Part shown: piece after piece, positions 1 through 9,362 of the stretch | How the letters are laid out: the number at the start of each line of letters is the position of its first letter | How positions within the stretch are numbered: position 1 is the stretch's first letter | Origin: Plasmodiophora brassicae | Lineage: Eukaryota; Endomyxa; Phytomyxea; Plasmodiophorida; Plasmodiophoridae | Direction: 5' to 3' | DNA length: 64,000 bases | Assembly: GCA_039704465.1 (NCBI GenBank) | Contig: JASFAU010000001.1 | Coordinates: 1,860,001 to 1,924,000 of the forward strand | The notes under the pieces: generated by a model | What the model was told of the DNA's origin: nothing | Databases searched by the model: none | Seen by the model: the letters and a program-made list of their open reading frames with translations, nothing else | Translations under genes and position numbers: made by a program

Positions 1-2
1 CG

Positions 3-827
3 TTGCACGACCTGTTCAGCTCGCACTGCAGCCTGGTGACCGGGCGCCTGGACCTGCCGACGTTCTGGGTCGTGGCGCTGCACTTCCGCCTGATGGGGCG
101 GTCGACGCCGCCGGCCGTCATCGAGTCCGTCTGGCCGCCCGCGTCCGCATCTGTCGACCTCGCCGGGTTCGTCGTCCTGTTCGTGCGCCTGGCCCAGGCC
201 ACGTACCTGCACTCGAACCGGTACGCGTACCTCGGCACGCGCCTCGACCGGTTCTGCAGGACGCGCCTGGCGAAACCGATCGCGATCGGCGATAAACGCG
301 CCACCGTGCTCGCGCTAGACGGGCGCCAGCGGTTCCGGCTGAAGTGCCTGGACGCCCGCGTCCGGGAGCGGGTGCGTGCGCACCACACGATCCTCGTTGC
401 CCTGTTCGCCGCTTTCATCGGCGTACGCGAGCTGAACGTCTCCACGTCCGTCGAGATGACGTATGATGGGTTCGATTCGCTGGCAAGGGCGCTGGTAGGC
501 GACCCGACGAACGACCTGTTTTCGTTCCGCAGGCACGATGTCCAGAAGGTGTTCACGGGTGCGTTGCTGCGGGAGGGCGCGCAGACCATGCTGTTCTACG
601 AGTTCGAGTTCGCCATGCTGGCCCTGGCGGCCATGTACAGAAAGTGCCCGGCGTTGGCCCCGCTGGAGGCGCGCCTGGACGCCCTGGTCAACGACGTCGT
701 GCTTCGGTCGCTGTACATTCGGCATCGAATCGCCAGACCGATCGTGGCTGCGCGTGTCAAGATGGCCATGACGCCGCTGGAGGACATCATCTACGATATA
801 AATCGGACCGGCGCGCCTGTATTGTGA
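3..827 (+). CDS. C-terminal part of an unrecognised helical protein (5' partial)
   Basis: The frame is open from the window edge to a TGA at 825-827, giving about 274 residues with no ATG near the edge, so the start lies upstream. The sequence is mostly helical, with many Leu, Ala and Arg residues and hydrophobic stretches around residues 45-65 and 130-150 that read as buried helices, not clear membrane spans. It has an acidic/aromatic patch (YDGFDSLARALVGD) and ends NRTGAPVL. I see no motif that names a family. Codon use is GC3-rich like the neighbouring confirmed genes, which supports real coding. The next gene starts 223 bp downstream on the same strand. It could be a helical scaffold or the tail of a ciliary protein, but that is a guess. 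Confidence 0.55.
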   Translation: MHDLFSSHCSLVTGRLDLPTFWVVALHFRLMGRSTPPAVIESVWPPASASVDLAGFVVLFVRLAQATYLHSNRYAYLGTRLDRFCRTRLAKPIAIGDKRATVLALDGRQRFRLKCLDARVRERVRAHHTILVALFAAFIGVRELNVSTSVEMTYDGFDSLARALVGDPTNDLFSFRRHDVQKVFTGALLREGAQTMLFYEFEFAMLALAAMYRKCPALAPLEARLDALVNDVVLRSLYIRHRIARPIVAARVKMAMTPLEDIIYDINRTGAPVL

Positions 828-1049
828 ACCGGAAGAGCGCACGCGTGACGTCAGAGACGCGCCGGCCAGGGGTCAGGTCAGCGCCGACCCCGACGCGTTG
901 GATATCATGATGAACGGTCGCCCGTGTGAGTCACGAAGCATCACCGCCAGTTGACATTGCCAGATGAAATCTCGCCAGGGCCGTCCCCCGTTGTCTGCCC
1001 ATCATTCTTGTAGATTCGCAGCAGACGCGACCGTCCCAGTAATTTAACG

Positions 1050-1664
1050 ATGTCGACGAGCGCGCCACACCCGTCGCAAGTCGTCATGCCGACTTTCCAC
1101 AACGCGTTCCGGGTTGTCAGCCGCAGACCGTCGACCATGCCCGGTCCGCTCAAGACGATCTCGATCTGCCCTCGGGCATTTCGGGTCGTGAACGCCTCGA
1201 AGTTCGTTCCTGTACAGTTACAATCTGAGCGGGTCCCCGCGGCGCCCTTCTCAGTGACGGTCCCGCCGCCAAGGCCAACGGGCGCGTTTACCATTCTCCC
1301 CCAGCGCCACGCGGAATTCGACCACGCGAAGCTCTGGAGATGCCCAGTTTGCGACGTGGTCGTCGACGACCAGCACCGAGGCATGCATATGGTGCGGCAC
1401 GGGCAGCGGGTCTGCGAAGTGTGCTCGAAATCGTTCCCGGACAAGTGCAGCCTGACGCGGCACATGCGCGTGCACAACGGCGAACGCCCGTTCCAGTGCA
1501 CCATCTGCAGCGTGCGGTTCGCCCAGAAGGGCAACCTGGCAACGCACATGAAGGTGCACTCTGTCCAGAAGCAGTACTCGTGCCAGGAATGCGGCGCGTC
1601 GTACCAACAGAAATCCAGCCTCACGAAACACCAGCTCCGCACCCACGACGTTGTCGCGTCCTGA
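1050..1664 (+). CDS. C2H2 zinc-finger protein, four fingers, single exon
   Basis: The protein is 204 residues from the ATG at 1050. The first ~95 residues are a Pro/Arg-rich unstructured leader. The C-terminal half holds four C2H2 units: a slightly irregular one starting CPVC, then CEVCSKSFPDKCSLTRH, CTICSVRFAQKGNLATH and CQECGASYQQKSSLTKH. Each has Cys-x2-Cys, the Phe/Tyr and Leu core residues and His-x3/4-His, and one linker (HNGERPF) resembles the classical TGEKP type. C2H2 arrays usually bind DNA, so a nuclear transcription regulator is the likely role; the target is unknown. A second zinc-finger gene starts 175 bp downstream on the same strand, suggesting local duplication. No intron is needed. 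Confidence 0.8.
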   Translation: MSTSAPHPSQVVMPTFHNAFRVVSRRPSTMPGPLKTISICPRAFRVVNASKFVPVQLQSERVPAAPFSVTVPPPRPTGAFTILPQRHAEFDHAKLWRCPVCDVVVDDQHRGMHMVRHGQRVCEVCSKSFPDKCSLTRHMRVHNGERPFQCTICSVRFAQKGNLATHMKVHSVQKQYSCQECGASYQQKSSLTKHQLRTHDVVAS

Positions 1665-1839
1665 TCGTCATAACTTAACCGACGAAACCCTCGAACTGTG
1701 TACCATAAAGCCCAGCATGCAAAGCAGTCACCAATGCTCCTGCTGATGAGGGGCGCCACGACGGTCCAGGAAATGGCCGTACTGGAGAAAGTCCGTGGAG
1801 TGTGCAGCTCAGAGTAGCATTGTTCGCGTTGTGCGATCG

Positions 1840-2892
1840 ATGTCGGACGGCGAGGGCGGTGACGGGTCGGACGCGACGCCGGCGCCGCGTCCGAAGGCGT
1901 GGGTGTGCGATGAGTGCGGGAAGTCGTTCACGGCGTCGTCGACGCTGAAGGTGCACAGGCGGTTGCATACCGGGGAGAGGCCGTTCGGATGCCGGTACTG
2001 CAAGAAGACGTTCCTGACGTCGAGTCAGCGCCAGAACCATGAGCGTATTCATACGGGCGAGCGCCCATATAGCTGCCAAGTGTGCACAAAGGCGTTTACC
2101 ACAAAATCGGTCAGCGGATGTTGCCGTGTGGCATTGCAGAACGTCTCAGTGGGTGTTCGTAGGCGCTGAATGTTCACATGCGGTTCCATAACGATGATAG
2201 ACGGTTCAAGTGCACACTGTGCCCGAAAGAGTTCGTCACGCGATGTGGCCTAAACGACCACGGGTGCGTCGGAAGGGGTCCTAATGTCGACTCTCGTCTG
2301 TATTCACCCATTGTCAAATGACCAGCAAAGTGCACACTGGCGAAATGTCGCACCAGTGCCCCGTGTGCGACGGAAAGTTCTCTCTGCGAGGGACCCTTAA
2401 AGTGCATATGCGTACGTTGCTCGTTGACTGTGCAGGGCGTTGCTGTCTGATATGTAACGATCAGGGACGCATACGGGTGAGAAACCGTTCAAGTGCCCCG
2501 AGTGTGGGCAAGCCTTTGCACGGTCGGAGACTGTCGGGCTGCATGTCAAGGCTATGCATTCGGGCTCAGACCTGCCATTTCCGTGCGAGGAATGCGGCCG
2601 TCGGTTCCTGACAGCGCAGCGCTTGGAGACACATATGCGGTTCGTTCGCGTCACTGTCCTGCAGGTCACTGTGTCCGTCTGATATCCTCGCTGCAGAATG
2701 CACAATGGCGAACGTCTTTATGAATGCAATCAGTGCCCTCGAAGGTTCACAACACTACCGAACCTGAAGGCTCATGTCCGCACTCACGACGACAAGAAAC
2801 CATACGAGTGCACCCTTTGCGACAAGACATTCCGGACCAAGACGTACTTGAGGCGCCACACAGGGAGAGTCCACACTGTCATGGAAGCATAA
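1840..2892 (+). CDS. Multi-finger C2H2 zinc-finger protein, five exons
   Basis: Joining exons 1840-2109, 2163-2263, 2326-2411, 2465-2639 and 2697-2892 gives about 275 residues. All four introns are 53-62 nt, start GT and end AG, and restore finger spacing: for example the finger cut after CQVCTKAFTTKS continues as ALNVHMRFH in exon 2. Read through, there are about nine C2H2 fingers with linkers such as HTGERPF and HTGEKPF, the hallmark of DNA-binding Krueppel-type arrays. A short acidic leader (MSDGEGGDGSD) precedes the first finger and the last finger ends near the C-terminus. The role is probably sequence-specific transcription control. Sequence outside the fingers is too short to place it in a named family. 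Confidence 0.85.
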
Positions 2893-3225
2893 ACCATGTA
2901 CGATTTTAGGCTTTTGTTCGCGGGCGCGAAGCAGGACAGTTTCGAAACCAGTCGTTTCACCTGTCGACGTTGGGAAGGTTCAGCTCGGCACATTGTTCAG
3001 AAGGGAAGCCCGTCTTCGGGGAATGCCACTATTGAACTGATTAGGGACGCCAGTCTTGCCAAGCACTATTCGGACGTCCGACGACTTTCTTTTTGAATCG
3101 AGTGCCTGGCAATGATGTACGTTGTCATCGGGGCATCACGAAAACTTACAAGCAATGTAGAAGTTGCCGTTCCCAAATGATAAATTGGTTGAATTGAACA
3201 ACGCCGCTTGTAAGCGATCGTCATT
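2893..3225. other. Intergenic, no gene seen
   Basis: About 330 bp between the zinc-finger gene and the first tRNA-Cys. It is more AT-rich than the genes and only short frames occur. I see no family motif, repeat or RNA fold here. Confidence 0.5.
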
Positions 3226-3296
3226 GGGTCGATAGCTCAGCGGTAGAGCGGAGGATTGCAGATCCTCAGGTCGCGCGTTCGATCCGCGCTCGGCCC
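3226..3296 (+). tRNA. tRNA-Cys (GCA), copy 1
   Basis: A 71-nt cloverleaf reads through. The 7-bp acceptor pairs GGGTCGA with TCGGCCC (one G-T pair), the anticodon stem is GAGGA/TCCTC with loop TTGCAGA giving anticodon GCA, and the T-arm loop is TTCGATC. There is no intron and no encoded CCA. A run of five T follows at 3297-3301, a typical RNA polymerase III stop. Two more copies lie within 850 bp. Confidence 0.96.
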
Positions 3297-3356
3297 TTTT
3301 TGTCCTGGATAACGATAAAGTAAATTTTACTCTACTTGGTGCAGTTCTGGTTCTGC

Positions 3357-3459
3357 GACGTCAATGTTGTTGAGCGCCGTGGACCGCTTTCAAAATTATT
3401 GTATGCTATGTGCAACGTCCATGTTGTTGAGCGCCATGATCGCTATCAAAGTCATGTGG
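3357..3459 (+). repeat. Two-unit direct repeat between tRNA-Cys copies
   Basis: Two diverged units of about 57 bp lie at roughly 3357-3403 and 3414-3459. They share the core TGTTGTTGAGCGCC and similar flanks (GACGTCAA or AACGTCCA before it). They fill the spacer between tRNA copies 1 and 2 and suggest tandem duplication with drift. Confidence 0.6.
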
Positions 3460-3486
3460 TCCTCAGGTGCGACAATTCCAGTCATC

Positions 3487-3557
3487 GGGTCGATAGCTCA
3501 GCGGTAGAGCGGAGGATTGCAGATCCTCAGGTCGCGCGTTCGATCCGCGCTCGGCCC
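3487..3557 (+). tRNA. tRNA-Cys (GCA), copy 2
   Basis: The 71 nt look identical to the copy at 3226-3296, with the same anticodon GCA and acceptor pairing. A T-rich stretch (TTTCTTTT) follows directly, as expected for a polymerase III terminator. The gene and about 64 bp of downstream flank reappear inverted at 4007-4139. Confidence 0.96.
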
Positions 3558-3692
3558 TTTCTTTTGGCACTGCGAATGTGGTCCTTCACTCCGCCAAGGA
3601 TTTGTGACGAAATGAAGGTACCTTCTGTAAGGCGGTCAGATCCCAGCCGCACTCGCGGGAGTCCGTTCGCTCCCAATAGGTTATGGTCCCGT

Positions 3693-3763
3693 AACCTCTT
3701 GTGAGCGAACGAATTCACGTGGTCCCGCCGCACTCACGTGAGTTCGTTCGCTCACAAGAGGTT
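3693..3763. repeat. 29-bp palindrome, with a third diverged copy
   Basis: Arms at 3693-3721 and 3735-3763 are reverse complements with one mismatch, around a 13-nt loop. The arm core is TTGTGAGCGAACGAA. A diverged direct copy of the right arm lies at about 3651-3685. The structure would fold as a long hairpin and resembles the foldback tips of small non-autonomous elements, but no transposase or clear target-site duplication is seen. Confidence 0.75.
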
Positions 3764-4068
3764 GTTCGTCTACGCGATTGATTGTGTTTAAAGGAGTACG
3801 AATGAAATTCTGACGGTTCGTTGATGTGATTGAAAATATCTGGATCGATCTGCGCGGTAACGAGCCAGAGTCCAACTTCGGCTCCTGTTCAATTCATCAT
3901 TCTCTAATACTAGTTGCTGGCTTTCGGAGCCGTTATCTACAGTGTGTGACCGAGGGCAGTGCAAAAGGGAATACAATAGACAATTATTAGAAGAACTACT
4001 ATGTACGTACCTTCATTCCGTCACGAATCCTTGGCGGAGTGAAGGACCACATTCGCAGTGCCAAAAAA

Positions 4069-4139
4069 GGGCCGAGCGCGGATCGAACGCGCGACCTGAG
4101 GATCTGCAATCCTCCGCTCTACCGCTGAGCTATCGACCC
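4069..4139 (-). tRNA. tRNA-Cys (GCA), copy 3
   Basis: The reverse complement of this segment matches the other two tRNA-Cys genes over all 71 nt. On its own strand it is followed by TTTTTT (4063-4068 on the plus strand), a polymerase III stop. It is the inverted arm partner of copy 2. Confidence 0.96.
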
Positions 4140-4432
4140 GAATCCGTTGGGGGCATTGCTGGTCTTCCTGTATTGCAAAATGACAACCTCAAGCTGCGCA
4201 TTCTTGCCCTTGTCAGGCAATATGAAAAGTCAGTCCACATTGCACCAGTCATGCACAAATGCGCGCTCATAGGACAGGCTCTTGCACTCGCCTGACATGG
4301 AAAGCTTCCGTTGAGCACGATTTGTCGCAAGCGACAAGGCCGGCCAAGCGATGCCCCGGTCTCCCGGCGGCGCGCAGTCTTCGGTGTCCCAACCAGAGAG
4401 TTTCGTCACAGGATCGGGTTGGCGTCCGCGTG

Positions 4433-5099
4433 ATGGAAATCGAACGGAACGTCGGGGATGGCGCAGCGATGGGCGATGCCGTCCACGTTGATGCCGGTAA
4501 CGACGAGGGCGGGTGCGTTTCGCGACGAGCGACGCGGTTCCAGGCGTTGCTGGATCGCGCACTGACAGAGTCGTTCGCACCGGAACCCGTTGTCGTTGCC
4601 AAGGAAGGCGACGACACTCTGGGCGACTCAACGCTGCTCCGCAACCTGACAACTCATATGCTTCGTGCCGTTCACGACAACGTTAAGGTAGATGGGAGCG
4701 GTGGGCTCCTTTGTAACCCAGAATGAACATGTTGTACTGCAGTGCGAGATCGAACACATCGTAACATCATGCTCGTTGCCTTCCAAACTGCAGAAATTGG
4801 ACCGGCTGGAGGAAGTTCAACCTGTTCGGATGGATGGCCGCCGCGTGTTCGTTACCGCCGTGTCGTCCTCCTCGGCGTATTTCTGACGATTGCGTTGTAG
4901 ATCGGCTCCGTTGCCCGAATCTGTAGCGTCGCTCGTCACCAGCGCGCGTATTAACGTCAAGTCCAACGCCGTCGCTGAGTTGCGAAAGCAGGTCGAGGCT
5001 ATTGAAACGTCCAATGCCGACCTACGAAGACGGGTGACCGAGAGAACCAATGATCGTAATGCAACCCTTGCCGTTTTCAGGGAAGCCGCCCGGAGCTAA
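4433..5099 (+). CDS. Probable kinetochore MIND-complex subunit Nnf1/PMF1
   Basis: Exons 4433-4687, 4743-4846 and 4901-5099 join in frame through 55- and 54-nt GT-AG introns, giving 185 residues. The N-terminal part has a helix RFQALLDRALTESF. The middle, CEIEHIVTSCSLPSKLQKLD, matches the Nnf1/PMF1 pattern of an acidic helix ending in 'kLn.LD', and LPESVASLVTSARINVKS precedes a C-terminal coiled coil (VAELRKQVEAIETSNADLRR). Length and domain order fit PMF1, which joins Mis12, Dsn1 and Nsl1 at the inner kinetochore. The family is poorly conserved, so this rests on pattern and architecture. The ATG at 4433 is the first in frame after the tRNA cluster. The alternative is another short coiled-coil protein. 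Confidence 0.5.
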
Positions 5100-5307
5100 T
5101 CGCCCGTCCAATTTGTCCATTAAAGTGTTATTTCATTTCGTTTGCCCAATCCAGAAAATCTGGGAGCGATTCGCGTGCTCTGCCCCCAGATGAACGGGCT
5201 CAGTGCATAGAGCTGAACAGATCTCCAGTCTGATTGAATGCTTTCGCAATGTCGTTTCTCAGCGACAGCTTGGATTGAATTGCACGACGTAACAAGTCCC
5301 GACGACG

Positions 5308-5760
5308 CGCGAGGCGCTGGAATCGGCGGATGCAGAAAAGTGGCAAGCCGCGAATGAAGACGAGTTGCGAAGCCTGAACAAGAACCGAACTTGGGAGCTG
5401 TTTCCCAGACCAGCCGAACGGACGGTTATCGACGGTCGCTGGGTGTTCAAACTTAGACGGAAACCCCTCCCGTTTCAAAGCTCGCTATATCACACGAGGG
5501 TTTACACAAGTACCAGGAACGGTCTCTATATGCCTGTGGCGTCGAACGACAACGCAAAGGGCGTTACTATCAATGGCTGCCGTGAACGATCTGGAGACAT
5601 ACCAGTTGGACACTGAGACGAGTTTCCAGCATCAGGATGTACGCGGAGAGCTGTACACTCATCGCGTACATCCTGATGCTGGAAACCCGTCTCAGTGTCC
5701 AACAGGTATGTCTCCAGATCGTTCACTGCAGCCATCGATAGTAACGCCCTCGTTCCTGGC
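5308..5760 (+). mobile_element. Decayed Ty1/copia reverse-transcriptase fragment
   Basis: Translation from 5308 gives REALESADAEKWQAANEDEL and then SLNKNRTWELF and IDGRWVFKLRRK. This is the well-known start of copia-type reverse transcriptase (substrate segment, 'N.TWEL', 'GCRWVFK'). After a break, 5573-5660 gives NDLETYQLDTETSFQHQDVRGE, which resembles the family's QLDVKTAFLHGDLDEE region but has lost the catalytic context. The intervening domain, integrase, protease, gag and LTRs are missing. Frame breaks and lost residues make it non-functional. The second half is folded into a palindrome listed separately. It is an old insertion remnant between the kinetochore gene and ORC6. Confidence 0.75.
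5558..5750. repeat. 88-bp inverted repeat inside the copia remnant
   Basis: The left arm at 5558-5645 (starts AGGGCGTTACTATC) and the right arm at 5663-5750 are reverse complements with about five mismatches, separated by a 17-nt loop. Both arms carry the same reverse-transcriptase segment, so a coding fragment was copied head-to-head. RNA from either strand would form a long hairpin. Confidence 0.9.
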
Positions 5761-6114
5761 CTGCGTCACTATGATCGCAGATCTCAGTACGCATGTGGAA
5801 ATGCACACATGTCGTTGGCATGGCGATGGTCGCGATGACCGGACCTGACGGCACAAATCAGGCAGCAACGACAACGATATTGACGGCGATGGCGCGTTCC
5901 TCGACGCGCTGCCCTGCAGCAAATGGTACAAGCCCTGACAGGCAGGATCTCGGAACACGGTGACTCGGAACATGGGCATTGCGCGACACGATGATTCCGT
6001 CGCCTGATTAGAGAGCGCCGTTCACGTCATCCAGCCATGTGGCCGCCACCAAGGTCCATGTCGGTAGGTAGGTATTCCGCACCGCGCGGTGTCCGCCGTT
6101 GGCATTGCTCGACG
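5761..6114. other. Intergenic, no gene seen
   Basis: Stretch between the retroelement remnant and the ORC6 start codon. It holds only short frames with no recognisable motif. It may include more decayed element sequence and the ORC6 promoter. Confidence 0.5.
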
Positions 6115-7151
6115 ATGGACTTATCGGTCTTGGTCGACGAGCTGGGCATTTCGAACGACGCGCTGTCCTCCAAGGCGGCCGAATACGTTCGCGTGTCGAA
6201 AATGCGGGTCAGGAATCTCGGCGACGCCGAAATCTGCCGGAATGTCGTCTGCCTTCATCTGGCATCGACTCTGTAGGGGTCCCCGCCGCTCACCTGCTGC
6301 TGTTCCTCACTGTTCTTCAGGTACGATTATCCGTTCCCTGACACTCTGGCTGTGCGGTACTCTGGTTGGTGACGCGATTCTGTGATGTCACACCTCGGCG
6401 AGTGACGGTTCTCCCGTCGACAGGGGTGAGCGATAAGGTTTACCGTCGAACGTACGAGCTGTTGCGTGGACAGCTGAACGTCCCCAACACGCTGACGTTG
6501 AACTCTCTTGCTGTCAAATTCGGGTGCGTCAGCATCATCGAATTCGCCGACAGTGTCCTGCGAGCTTTCCGTGCCCAGTATGTACTGTGGTTAAGGCAAC
6601 GCTTAGAAGTGAGTGTCTCATTGGTCGTACTGCAGCTCTGAGGAAGACGCGGCCGAGCCCAGCTCCGAGTCAAGTCCAATCGATACTGCCGCGACGTTCT
6701 ACGTTTGCGCCAAGCGACGAAAAGCGAAGATTGATATGAAGCAGCTGATGAAGATATGCAATGCGAGCACGCGAGAATGGAAGGAGACCTGTCAGGAGAT
6801 TGAAGAAGTATGTGCCAACGAGTTGGGACCCTTGCGACCCCCGCGGCGTAAACCCGTGTCCAGCGACACTAGAGGGAAGGATTCCGAAAATCCCCAAGAC
6901 GGCGAGAATGTGCTTCCAGACAACAATGTAAACGTAGGTGCTGTATCTTTATTACACAGAGAAGCTGACGTGACGCGCCGCTGTGTTTCCAGATAAGCGA
7001 GGAGTGTACAACAAGCGAGCTTGGTGCAAAGCGGAGGCGTACCAGAACAATGGACACAGACGTTGCCCGCGACGCCGGAACGGCTCACAAGAAATCAAGG
7101 CAGAACTCGCTGCATTCTCGGCATAGCTCTGCCCCAGCACCTGACCTGTGA
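6115..7151 (+). CDS. ORC6: Origin recognition complex subunit 6 (ORC6), five exons
   Basis: Exons 6115-6272, 6321-6364, 6424-6577, 6636-6933 and 6993-7151 give 270 residues; introns are 48-59 nt. The N-terminus (LSSKAAEYVRVSKMR, NLGDAEICRNVVCLHLAS) and the next fold (VRYSGVSDKVYRRTYELL, NSLAVKFGCVSIIEFADSVL) match the two TFIIB-like cyclin folds of metazoan-type ORC6 almost residue for residue. The YSG-VSDK junction is rebuilt only by splicing, which validates the introns. The C-terminal ~130 residues are Ser/Glu-rich with a basic Lys/Arg patch (KRRKAK, KRRRTR) and no clear homology. ORC6 binds DNA and completes the origin complex that loads MCM helicase. The 44-nt second exon is unusually short. 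Confidence 0.93.
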
Positions 7152-7386
7152 TAACTGTACAGCGTTTCGTTAAATGTTTACTGCATTGCCGGAACTAGCT
7201 TCATTATACTGTACGCGTAGACGACACCATTCGTGCCACTTTGACAAGGAGCTCTGTCGATTGTGCAAAGGAACAGTTTTATGGAATATGATGGGTTTGA
7301 AACGTCCTCATGTACAAGTTGAGACCTTGACGTGGGTTCAGGAAACGTCGGCATCCGAATACTTAGGCTGCTGGTTGCACTGCAGA

Positions 7387-8120
7387 TTATAACTCCATCT
7401 CGAGATCGTTTTCGACATCGGAAAACTCCTCGTCGGACGCAACCGTCACCATCGGTACCGGTACCGGTTCCTGTTTCGGTGATGAATCCCCCAGTTTCGG
7501 TTTCTCCATTGCGTACTTTTCAACGAATTCCCTGTTGCAATGATGAGGCAAGCAATATCGGAGACCAGAGTGTACGGAGCCCCACCTGACGCGCTTGTGA
7601 TATGCCTCTCTGTCCTGGATGTATAGCGCTCCTGCCTCCCCATTTAACGGATCGTGCGCATTCGGGTACATTAGAAGCTGAGGTAGGAACACACTGAAGA
7701 TATTGACGAGATCTGGACAGACTCGGTCGGCGGCACGTTTGCAGGAATACGAATGACAATCATTACCAAACATGGGGCTCCAGGTCTGATTGAGGACGTC
7801 GACGCAGACGGATCCCGATTTAACGTCGACGTTCGGATGGAACACTTTGTTGCAGAACCCGATCGATGGCGACTTGTACGGGTACTCGGTCGGCAACGTC
7901 ACATGGATCTTCCACGTGCCTCCGCTGTACGGGCTGTCTGACGGGCCATGCAATATAACGTAGAAATCGGACGAGGAGTCCTCATTCGACAGATGGACTT
8001 CGTAATCGGACATCATCCTGTTGCACGATGGATTAACGGTGCGGGGAGGCCGTGATCCCCCCAGCGGACGTACAGTCGCATGACATCCATGTCGCGGCGC
8101 TTGCTGCTGGGCGACGTCAT
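7387..8120 (-). CDS. UBE2H: Ubiquitin-conjugating enzyme E2 H-like
   Basis: The minus-strand join of 8074-8120, 7767-8017, 7586-7712 and 7387-7531 gives 189 residues, close to UBE2H and yeast Ubc8. The start [16 protein letters not shown] resembles the family's SSPSPGKRRMDTDVVKL. The UBC fold follows with [40 protein letters not shown] (the Cys in SVCVDV is the catalytic thiol) and [17 protein letters not shown]. The acidic tail [15 protein letters not shown] is typical of this subfamily. Introns are 54-56 nt and each restores conserved blocks. UBE2H works with the GID/CTLH E3 ligase. The gene converges with nothing nearby; eIF1 lies 580 bp away, divergent. Confidence 0.93.
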
Positions 8121-8700
8121 GGGTACGACGGCGGAACGGATGGGGCGTCGGCGACGGGCGGCACGGGCGGCTCTCGACCGTTCGTATGTTTAGGACGGTC
8201 ACGGGCTAAGCACAAATGCGCGTACCGTGCCGCACAGCCACTGTAAAGGCGTCTCGGGTCCCTCAGCGGCCACCCGGAACCGGAGCCAAAACTGGACAGC
8301 CGACAGATGCTCCACGAATTTTGCATTATTGCATCCACCCATACGCTATGCTCACGTGAACGTTTCCCGAATCGCGTTGTCCTGCTGCGCCACTGCACGT
8401 CATACCCTTCGTGGTCCCGACTCGCGTATAGAGTCGGTGGGCATGTCTTCTAGCGCAGTGCTGCAGAGTATAGGCCTAACCACTGGCGCAAGCATAAGGT
8501 GGCCATATATCCAGAACGGATACGACCGGGTCGTTCCTGCCTGACCCTGGGAGTGGGAGTGGGAGTGGGCTGGGTCGGGAAGTAACTCGCGATGGGCAGA
8601 TTTTCACGGACTTACCGCGGACTTTGTCCAGTGGCCTGACTGGTCGTCGTGATCGTTTGACGTGTGCGGTCGCCATTTGTCCAACGTGTGCCTCGCTGCC
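8121..8700. other. Divergent intergenic region between UBE2H and eIF1
   Basis: About 580 bp separate the two divergent start codons, so promoters for both genes should lie here. I see a short G-rich tandem (GGGAGTGG repeated) near 8548-8568 but no protein motif or RNA gene. Confidence 0.5.
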
Positions 8701-9098
8701 ATGTCGAACCTCACCAACATTGTGTTCGCGAACACCGACCTGCTCACCGACGGCAAGGACGAGACGCATGAGCACGGCAACTACGTCCACATTCGGATCC
8801 AGCAGAGAAACGGCAGGAAGAGTCTCACCACTGTCCAGGGATTGGCCAGCGACCTCGACCTGAAGAAGATCCTAAAGGTACGCGTCTGGCCTGCTGTCTC
8901 CACCCTTCGGTCGTGTGCTGACGATCCCGCTCGCTGTAGGCGCTGAAGAAGACGTACTCCACGAACGGCACCATCGTCACTGATACGGAGATGGGGCAGG
9001 TCATCCAGTTGCAGGGCGACCAGCGCAAGAATGTCCTCGATTTCCTGACCAACTACAAGATCTGCTCCAGAACCGAAGTCAAGGTACACGGCTTCTAG
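8701..9098 (+). CDS. eIF1: Translation initiation factor eIF1 (SUI1)
   Basis: Exons 8701-8877 and 8940-9098 with one 62-nt intron give 111 residues, the normal eIF1 length. The core YVHIRIQQRNGRKSLTTVQG, DLDLKKILKALKKTYSTNGT and GQVIQLQGDQRKNVLDFL is the SUI1 fold, and the protein ends KVHGF like other eIF1 proteins. The splice falls after LKKILK, within the conserved block, and reads through perfectly. eIF1 sits near the P-site of the 40S subunit and enforces start-codon fidelity. It is one of the most conserved proteins here, and its intron calibrates splice rules for the rest of the window. The ATG at 8701 matches the family N-terminus MSN(L)xN. Confidence 0.97.
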
Positions 9099-9362
9099 AA
9101 TCGGTCATCTGTGAAACACATTATCCAATACAGTCCTCGTCCCATCTCTAACACCGGATCCATCCGTCTCTATGTATGATAACGCGAGTAGCAACACACA
9201 AGAAACGGGGTTCGTCATCGTCCCCAGGCGAGGTCCGGTGAGAGGCGCCATTCGCGACATGTCGGACGCGGACGTCGTCCGCCCCGTTCTCGAACGCGCC
9301 CTGCGCCGGGTCGCGAATGCGGCCGCCCCCGTCGACGACGGTCCGACGCCTTCCTACTCGTA

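Larger units (their letters stand above)
3487..4139. repeat. Large inverted repeat carrying tRNA-Cys in both arms
   Basis: The left arm is about 3487-3621 (tRNA-Cys plus a flank ending GTAC). The right arm is about 4007-4139, its reverse complement (minus-strand tRNA-Cys and the same flank, few mismatches). The spacer of about 385 bp contains a smaller palindrome at 3693-3763. Similarity extends well past the tRNA, so this is a segmental inverted duplication, not just two tRNA genes of the same kind. Confidence 0.85.

Noticed and set aside
5692..5979. Minus-strand frame over the palindrome as a gene
   Set aside because: It only re-reads the inverted arm of the retroelement remnant and then unrelated sequence.
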